DNA of 64,000 nt from Pseudanabaena mucicola FACHB-723 (GTDB lineage Bacteria; Cyanobacteriota; Cyanobacteriia; Pseudanabaenales; Pseudanabaenaceae), in contig NZ_JACJQB010000001.1 of assembly GCF_014696385.1 (NCBI RefSeq), positions 62,001 through 126,000 of the forward strand, written 5' to 3'. The translations under genes were made by a program, and so were the position numbers. Numbering within the stretch: position 1 is the first letter of the stretch; every line of letters begins with the position of its first letter. The notes under the pieces are model-generated. The model was not told where the DNA came from. It saw only the letters and a program-made list of their open reading frames with translations, and made no database searches. Below, piece after piece: positions 59,487 through 64,000 of this stretch.

Positions 59487-61715
59487 ATGTATCTAGAATG
59501 GCAGGGCTTTACAGAAGGTAGTTGGACAACAGAAGTTAATGTTAGAGACTTTATCCAAAAAAATTACACTCCTTACGAAGGTTCGGCTGACTTTTTAAGC
59601 GCCCCAACCTCAAGGACAAAGGAGCTTTGGCATGAAGTTTTAGAATTGATGAAACTAGAAAGGGAAAAGGGGGTATTGGATGTTGATACAAAATTGCCAA
59701 CGGCGATCGCTGCCCATGATGCGGGGTATATCAATCGGGAATTAGAACAAATTGTCGGACTGCAAACTGAGAAACCTCTCAAACGCGCGATCATGCCCTA
59801 TGGCGGTATTCGTGTGGTCAAGGCAGGGCTAGAGGCTTACGGTTATGAGCTTGATCCCCAAACCGAAGAAATCTTTACTAAATATCGCAAGACCCATAAT
59901 GACGGGGTATTTGATGCCTATACTAGCGAAATGCGGAAGGCGAGGAAATCGGGGATCATCACAGGTTTACCAGATGCTTACGGACGCGGCAGAATCATTG
60001 GCGATTATCGTCGGGTGGCACTTTATGGAATCGATCGCCTGATCGATGATAAAAAGAACCAGAAGGATTCCCTCGAACTCGATATGATCGACGAGGATAC
60101 AATTCGCCTAAGAGAAGAACTATCAGAACAAATTCGCGCTTTGTTTGAACTAAAGGAAATGGCAGCGAAGTACGGTTTTGATATTGGGCGACCTGCCATG
60201 ACCTCACAGGAAGCAATTCAGTGGGTCTATTTTGGCTATTTAGGTGCAGTCAAAGAACAAAATGGGGCTGCGATGTCCCTTGGTCGTGTATCAACGTTTT
60301 TAGACATATATTTCGAGCGTGATCTTCGCAAAGGTGCGATCGCAGAAGTTGAGCTGCAAGAGTTAATCGATCATTTCGTGATGAAACTACGAATGGTGCG
60401 CTTTTTGCGGACTCCCGACTACAACAACCTCTTCTCAGGCGATCCCACATGGGTTACTGAGGCAATCGGTGGCATGAGCGCCGATGGTCGCACTTTGGTC
60501 ACCAAATCTAGTTATCGATTCTTGCACACCTTGTCTAACCTCGGCGCAGCCCCTGAACCTAACTTGACCGTACTGTGGTCAGAAAGTCTACCCGAAAACT
60601 TCAAACAATTTTGCGCCAAAATTTCCAGTGATACCAGTTCCATTCAGTATGAAAATGACGACTTGATGCGTCCCACCTATGGTGATGACTATGCGATCGC
60701 CTGTTGCGTATCGGTCATGCGAATTGGTAAACAGATGCAGTTCTTTGGAGCGCGGGTCAATCTTGCCAAGACCCTGCTCTATGCGATCAATGGCGGTAAA
60801 GACGAAAAAACTGGTATGCAAGTCGCTCCCCACTTTGCGCCGATCACCGCAGACTATCTCGATTATCAAGAAGTCAATGAGCGATTGCAGCAAATGATGG
60901 CATGGCTCGCTAAGCTTTACATCAACACGCTCAATGTCATTCACTACATGCATGACAAGTATTGCTACGAGCGCATCGAAATGGCATTACACGATCGCGA
61001 TGTCTATCGCACCATGGCTTGTGGAATTGCTGGTCTGTCTGTCGTTGCCGACTCTCTCTCGGCAATTAAATATGCCAAGGTCAAGGTGATTCGTGATGAA
61101 AATGGCTTGGCAGTAGATTACCTCATCGAAGGTGAATACCCACAGTATGGCAACAACGATGACCGCGTTGATAGTATTGCCGTTAGTCTGGTGTCGAGGT
61201 TTATGGATGAAATTCGCAAACATAAAACCTATCGCAACGCCACTCCCACCCAGTCCGTGTTGACAATTACTTCCAATGTTGTCTATGGCAAAAAAACAGG
61301 TAATACTCCCGATGGACGTAGGGCTGGTGAACCCTTTGCTCCTGGAGCAAATCCTATGCATGGACGCGATAGTTGTGGCGCGATCGCCTCTCTATCATCG
61401 GTTGCCAAACTGCCCTATGGCGATTGCCAAGATGGTATTTCTAATACTTTCTCAATCATTCCCACGGCTTTGGGTAGACAGGAATGCGATCGCACTAACA
61501 ATCTTGTTGGTTTACTCGATGGCTATTTCCACGATGGTGGACATCACATTAACGTCAATGCCCTCGATCGCAATACTTTACTAGATGCAATGGAGCATCC
61601 TGAAAACTATCCCCAGCTAACGATTCGAGTATCAGGCTATGCTGTGAACTTCATCAAGCTCACCCGTGAGCAACAACTCGATGTGATTAAACGCACGTTC
61701 CATGAACGGGTATAG
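59487..61715 (+). CDS. pflB: formate C-acetyltransferase (pyruvate formate-lyase)
   Basis: A 742-residue glycyl-radical enzyme that splits pyruvate and CoA to acetyl-CoA and formate under anoxia. ATG at 59487 has GGAG 9 nt before it, while the in-frame TTG at 59472 is not supported. Active-site cysteines are Cys406-Cys407 in [19 protein letters not shown], and the radical glycine Gly717 is in [12 protein letters not shown]. The sequence follows E. coli PflB closely ([55 protein letters not shown]). No activating enzyme gene (pflA) is visible downstream, so it must lie elsewhere. Confidence 0.96.
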   Translation: MYLEWQGFTEGSWTTEVNVRDFIQKNYTPYEGSADFLSAPTSRTKELWHEVLELMKLEREKGVLDVDTKLPTAIAAHDAGYINRELEQIVGLQTEKPLKRAIMPYGGIRVVKAGLEAYGYELDPQTEEIFTKYRKTHNDGVFDAYTSEMRKARKSGIITGLPDAYGRGRIIGDYRRVALYGIDRLIDDKKNQKDSLELDMIDEDTIRLREELSEQIRALFELKEMAAKYGFDIGRPAMTSQEAIQWVYFGYLGAVKEQNGAAMSLGRVSTFLDIYFERDLRKGAIAEVELQELIDHFVMKLRMVRFLRTPDYNNLFSGDPTWVTEAIGGMSADGRTLVTKSSYRFLHTLSNLGAAPEPNLTVLWSESLPENFKQFCAKISSDTSSIQYENDDLMRPTYGDDYAIACCVSVMRIGKQMQFFGARVNLAKTLLYAINGGKDEKTGMQVAPHFAPITADYLDYQEVNERLQQMMAWLAKLYINTLNVIHYMHDKYCYERIEMALHDRDVYRTMACGIAGLSVVADSLSAIKYAKVKVIRDENGLAVDYLIEGEYPQYGNNDDRVDSIAVSLVSRFMDEIRKHKTYRNATPTQSVLTITSNVVYGKKTGNTPDGRRAGEPFAPGANPMHGRDSCGAIASLSSVAKLPYGDCQDGISNTFSIIPTALGRQECDRTNNLVGLLDGYFHDGGHHINVNALDRNTLLDAMEHPENYPQLTIRVSGYAVNFIKLTREQQLDVIKRTFHERV

Positions 61716-62162
61716 TGTTTAAAAAGTGTCGCTAAGCAGCACTTTTTAAACATTGCAGCGATTTACGCTTTCTTAAACACCAAGAGATTTTTTGAAAGGC
61801 TGACAAAGCAATCCTTTCAAAAAATCTCTTGTAATACACAAAGCCTCGACATTGGTCAGTTATCGCAATTCATAAAAGTGTAGTCACACTTTTATGAATT
61901 GAAACAAAAAAACAGCAAGGATTTTCAAACAAAGAAATGGCATAGCCATTTCTTTGTGATGATGCGATTACTTGGAAAGTTTTTCAGAGTCATGGTCACT
62001 GGTGAGCTAAAGCGTAATCGACGAGGGATTTGCCTGCTTTTTATCGTCATGAAATGAGCGTTTTAGCACCTATCCCTGATTAACTGACCAATGCCACGTG
62101 TCATAGAATTTACCTCCAAATATAATAGAAACAAACTGTATTGCTAAATCTTGGGATTATGG
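61716..62162. other. 447-bp intergenic stretch with four consecutive hairpins
   Basis: Hairpins at 61716-61753 (imperfect), 61782-61830 (18-bp perfect arms, 13-nt loop), 61866-61901 (16-bp perfect arms) and 61929-61957 (13-bp perfect arms, ATA loop). A dispersed repeat follows at 62020-62097. It lies between the convergent pflB and the large unknown gene. The first hairpin is a plausible pflB terminator. No coding region was found. Confidence 0.6.
62020..62097 (-). repeat. dispersed repeat, copy 2 (inverted)
   Basis: Read on the minus strand it begins GGCATTGGTCAGTTAATCAG and matches 16722-16800 at about four of five positions over roughly 70 bp. Both copies flank accessory genes. Confidence 0.55.
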
Positions 62163-64000
62163 TTATTTAGATTTTTTTAGAGAAAGTTTTTGAATGGTTG
62201 GTGTGTTTGTGAGAGAACACATATTAAGTTCATTTTGTTCAGTAGATTCAGAATTAGCAAGTTTAAGCTCAATTCCAGACGTATCTTGAATCTTATAGAT
62301 TCCCTTTGGGAAAAACTGTAAGAGTTCTACTACAGATTTAGATTGCTCAAGTTTGAAGTCTTTAATGTTTATGCCTACCCTTACATTTTTCTCTCTTACA
62401 TCTTTCTTTTCACAGTCTTTTATTTGTTGAAACTCAAATTTAAGCTCTTCAAGTTTAGTTGTGGGTTCTTTAATAGATTCATCTATTGCAAGAGAAAATC
62501 GAACGGAAGGTAGTCTCTCAATTACTAAAGCACGAAGTTGAAGAGCAGTTAATTTTGGAACAGAACAAAATTTGATTTCATTCCTACTTATATCTTCATC
62601 AGTTGAGGGATCAATAAATTCGAGCCCTTGAGCATTTGAATTAGGCTCAAATCTATAAATACCTTGAGGAAAAAACTGTAGAGGATTGACAGAAAAATCA
62701 GATTTTCCTTGTTCGCGAAATTGTCCGATTCTTACGTCAACAATTGTTTTATTAGTTGTATCAGCACCTGAGCATTCTTTGACTTTCTGAAGTTGAAATC
62801 CGAATTCATTAGGAATATCTTGCGATTTGATTGATTCTCCCATTTTAAGTGAAAATCGACTAACAGCTAAGTTTTTGGTTAGTTCATCGCTTACATTTCC
62901 CCAGCCGCCACCCGCATTATCCTGTGCAAGTTGAATTGGTTTAGTCTGTGGTGTAAGTCCTATTAATCGAGACAAATCTATAGAAATTACCCCCGCAGTA
63001 TCTACCCTTGTGGAACCTACATTATTGTCAGAAATACGAGCACCACCAGAAAGCGTAAAAATGGAAGCCTGTAAACTAGGTCCGATGTACAGAGATGTTT
63101 GCGCTTGAGGCACAACACCAAACAAAACACCCAATGTCAAAGGCTCCCATTTAGCAAGTTCGAGGTTAGCCCCGACAAGTAATTCAACCTTATCTCGACC
63201 AAATAATCCGCCACTGATGATTGAATAGTTTGTATCACCTTCAAAAAGTGTTCGAGAAAGTAAATCCCCAATTTGCTGTCCTCCAATACCAATGAAATTC
63301 AAAGTTTGATCTAGCTGGTTTCCTGCTTTTTCTTCTTGTATTTTGCTTAGTTCTTTTTCGTATGCTTTTGTTGGTGTCAGTGTGATTTTGTCAATATCTT
63401 TGTAGAGAAATTCAGCTCCTCCACTTTGAGACAAGCCTAATGCTCCTCCATTTTTGAATCTGATAGCAACTTCGGCATTGATTTCTCTGCCTTTAGGCTT
63501 AGCAATTGTAATATCGATAGGTTCAATCTTCGCTTTGATCGTATAGCGATAATAAAACTTTGTTGGTACAGGAGAACCGCCTGAATCAGAAGGCGTTGAC
63601 CCGACTGGAAATTGATAAATACTAATTTCCCAAATAATATTTTGATCAGATACTTTTGGAAATCCTTCTTGAATAACTTCTTCTTCTTGTTTAAGAGTCA
63701 GAAAATACTCAATTCCTTGACTCTTGAGTACGTTTGTTAATATCTTGTGATCTCTAAATAAACTGAAAAAGTTTGATGCATCTACATCTTTACCATTGAT
63801 AAGGTTTTCGGCTAAGTCCTCTGCAAGCCAGTATTTCTCGAAATTTTTGCTTGAGGTGTCGTTACGAAACTGACTTAGGTCGGATATTCTAGAGCTATCA
63901 TCTGGATACAACGCTTTTAATAAAATATTTTTTTCTTCAGAACTCAAATTGTTAGTCCAAATCTTTGGATCTCCCAAGTCACGATTGGGAATTCTGATGA
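62163..64000 (-). CDS. large protein with a duplicated C-terminal domain (5' end beyond window)
   Basis: The reading frame stays open from 64000 to the stop at 62163. The in-frame TTG at 63977 is not a clear start, so the gene is probably cut by the window. At least 612 residues are visible, with no recognised enzyme motif. The middle (LGLSQSGGAEFLYKD, FEGDTNYSIISGGLFGRDKVELLVGANLEL) has beta-rich Gly-rich stretches that look like a membrane or surface protein. The C-terminus holds two copies of a ~105-residue domain with shared KxC, VRIGQF/VRVGIN, LQFFP.GIY and a closing CS. AT-rich and free of HIP1 sites, which suggests transfer. Confidence 0.55.
   Translation of the reverse strand, partial: IRIPNRDLGDPKIWTNNLSSEEKNILLKALYPDDSSRISDLSQFRNDTSSKNFEKYWLAEDLAENLINGKDVDASNFFSLFRDHKILTNVLKSQGIEYFLTLKQEEEVIQEGFPKVSDQNIIWEISIYQFPVGSTPSDSGGSPVPTKFYYRYTIKAKIEPIDITIAKPKGREINAEVAIRFKNGGALGLSQSGGAEFLYKDIDKITLTPTKAYEKELSKIQEEKAGNQLDQTLNFIGIGGQQIGDLLSRTLFEGDTNYSIISGGLFGRDKVELLVGANLELAKWEPLTLGVLFGVVPQAQTSLYIGPSLQASIFTLSGGARISDNNVGSTRVDTAGVISIDLSRLIGLTPQTKPIQLAQDNAGGGWGNVSDELTKNLAVSRFSLKMGESIKSQDIPNEFGFQLQKVKECSGADTTNKTIVDVRIGQFREQGKSDFSVNPLQFFPQGIYRFEPNSNAQGLEFIDPSTDEDISRNEIKFCSVPKLTALQLRALVIERLPSVRFSLAIDESIKEPTTKLEELKFEFQQIKDCEKKDVREKNVRVGINIKDFKLEQSKSVVELLQFFPKGIYKIQDTSGIELKLANSESTEQNELNMCSLTNTPTIQKLSLKKSK

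Overview
The window comes from a cyanobacterial chromosome. The evidence is an NDH-1 subunit found only in oxygenic phototrophs (NdhM), the ferredoxin-dependent divinyl reductase BciB, the DUF2996, DUF928, DUF3598 and TIGR02652 cyanobacterial families, a primary-like group 2 sigma factor, and many copies of the HIP1 octamer GCGATCGC. The base composition, a pyruvate formate-lyase and very abundant intergenic palindromes would fit a Pseudanabaena-like lineage, but that is a guess.

Layout. 0-16.7 kb is core genome: end of a TPR gene, tRNA-Thr(CGT), ssb, a membrane protein, a quinone oxidoreductase, a Crp-family regulator, fabI, a YggT/Ycf19 protein, a DUF928 protein, a 1.1-kb gene-free stretch, a group 2 sigma factor, ndhM, DUF2996, a TPR-like membrane protein, two peptidoglycan-binding proteins, an XPB-like helicase, larE and hisD. 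16.7-23.8 kb is an accessory island: a broken DUF4011 helicase remnant, several small toxin-antitoxin-like pairs (DUF2283 pair, DUF433/DUF5615), a 1126-residue UvrD-like helicase with an apparent PD-(D/E)XK nuclease insert and a C-terminus resembling the SSB tail, a 211-bp MITE, and an HNH nuclease with its small partner. HIP1 is absent from about 18.1 to 22.6 kb, which suggests transfer.

23.8-39.3 kb returns to core functions: proA, guaB3, livM / L,D-transpeptidase / livG, DUF29, a ThyX-like protein, a zinc/manganese ABC importer divergent from a COG0523 metallochaperone around a perfect Fur/Zur-type operator, a BT1 folate transporter, a VOC protein, a D,D-carboxypeptidase, an M41-like protease and an rRNA methyltransferase. 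39.3-41.5 kb is a second accessory patch: an AbiEi/AbiEii toxin-antitoxin pair whose 5' end abuts a perfect 65-nt palindrome and a decayed IS5-type transposase. 41.5-61.7 kb is core again: U32/RlhA, an APH-kinase fusion, DUF3598, TIGR02652, an inositol monophosphatase, an ABC-2 permease, arsS, an Hpt protein, an aminotransferase, bciB, two receiver-histidine kinases, Ppx/GppA, a CPA1 antiporter with TrkA domain, and pyruvate formate-lyase. The window ends in a hairpin cluster and a large unknown protein with an internally duplicated domain.

Two themes cut across the window. Intergenic regions carry a family of long, near-perfect palindromes. Some are plausible bidirectional terminators between convergent genes, but others lie in divergent promoter regions and belong to recognisable REP-like families. 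The best candidate for an undescribed system is the helicase-nuclease at 19.4-22.8 kb, with its SSB-like tail, inside the toxin-antitoxin island.
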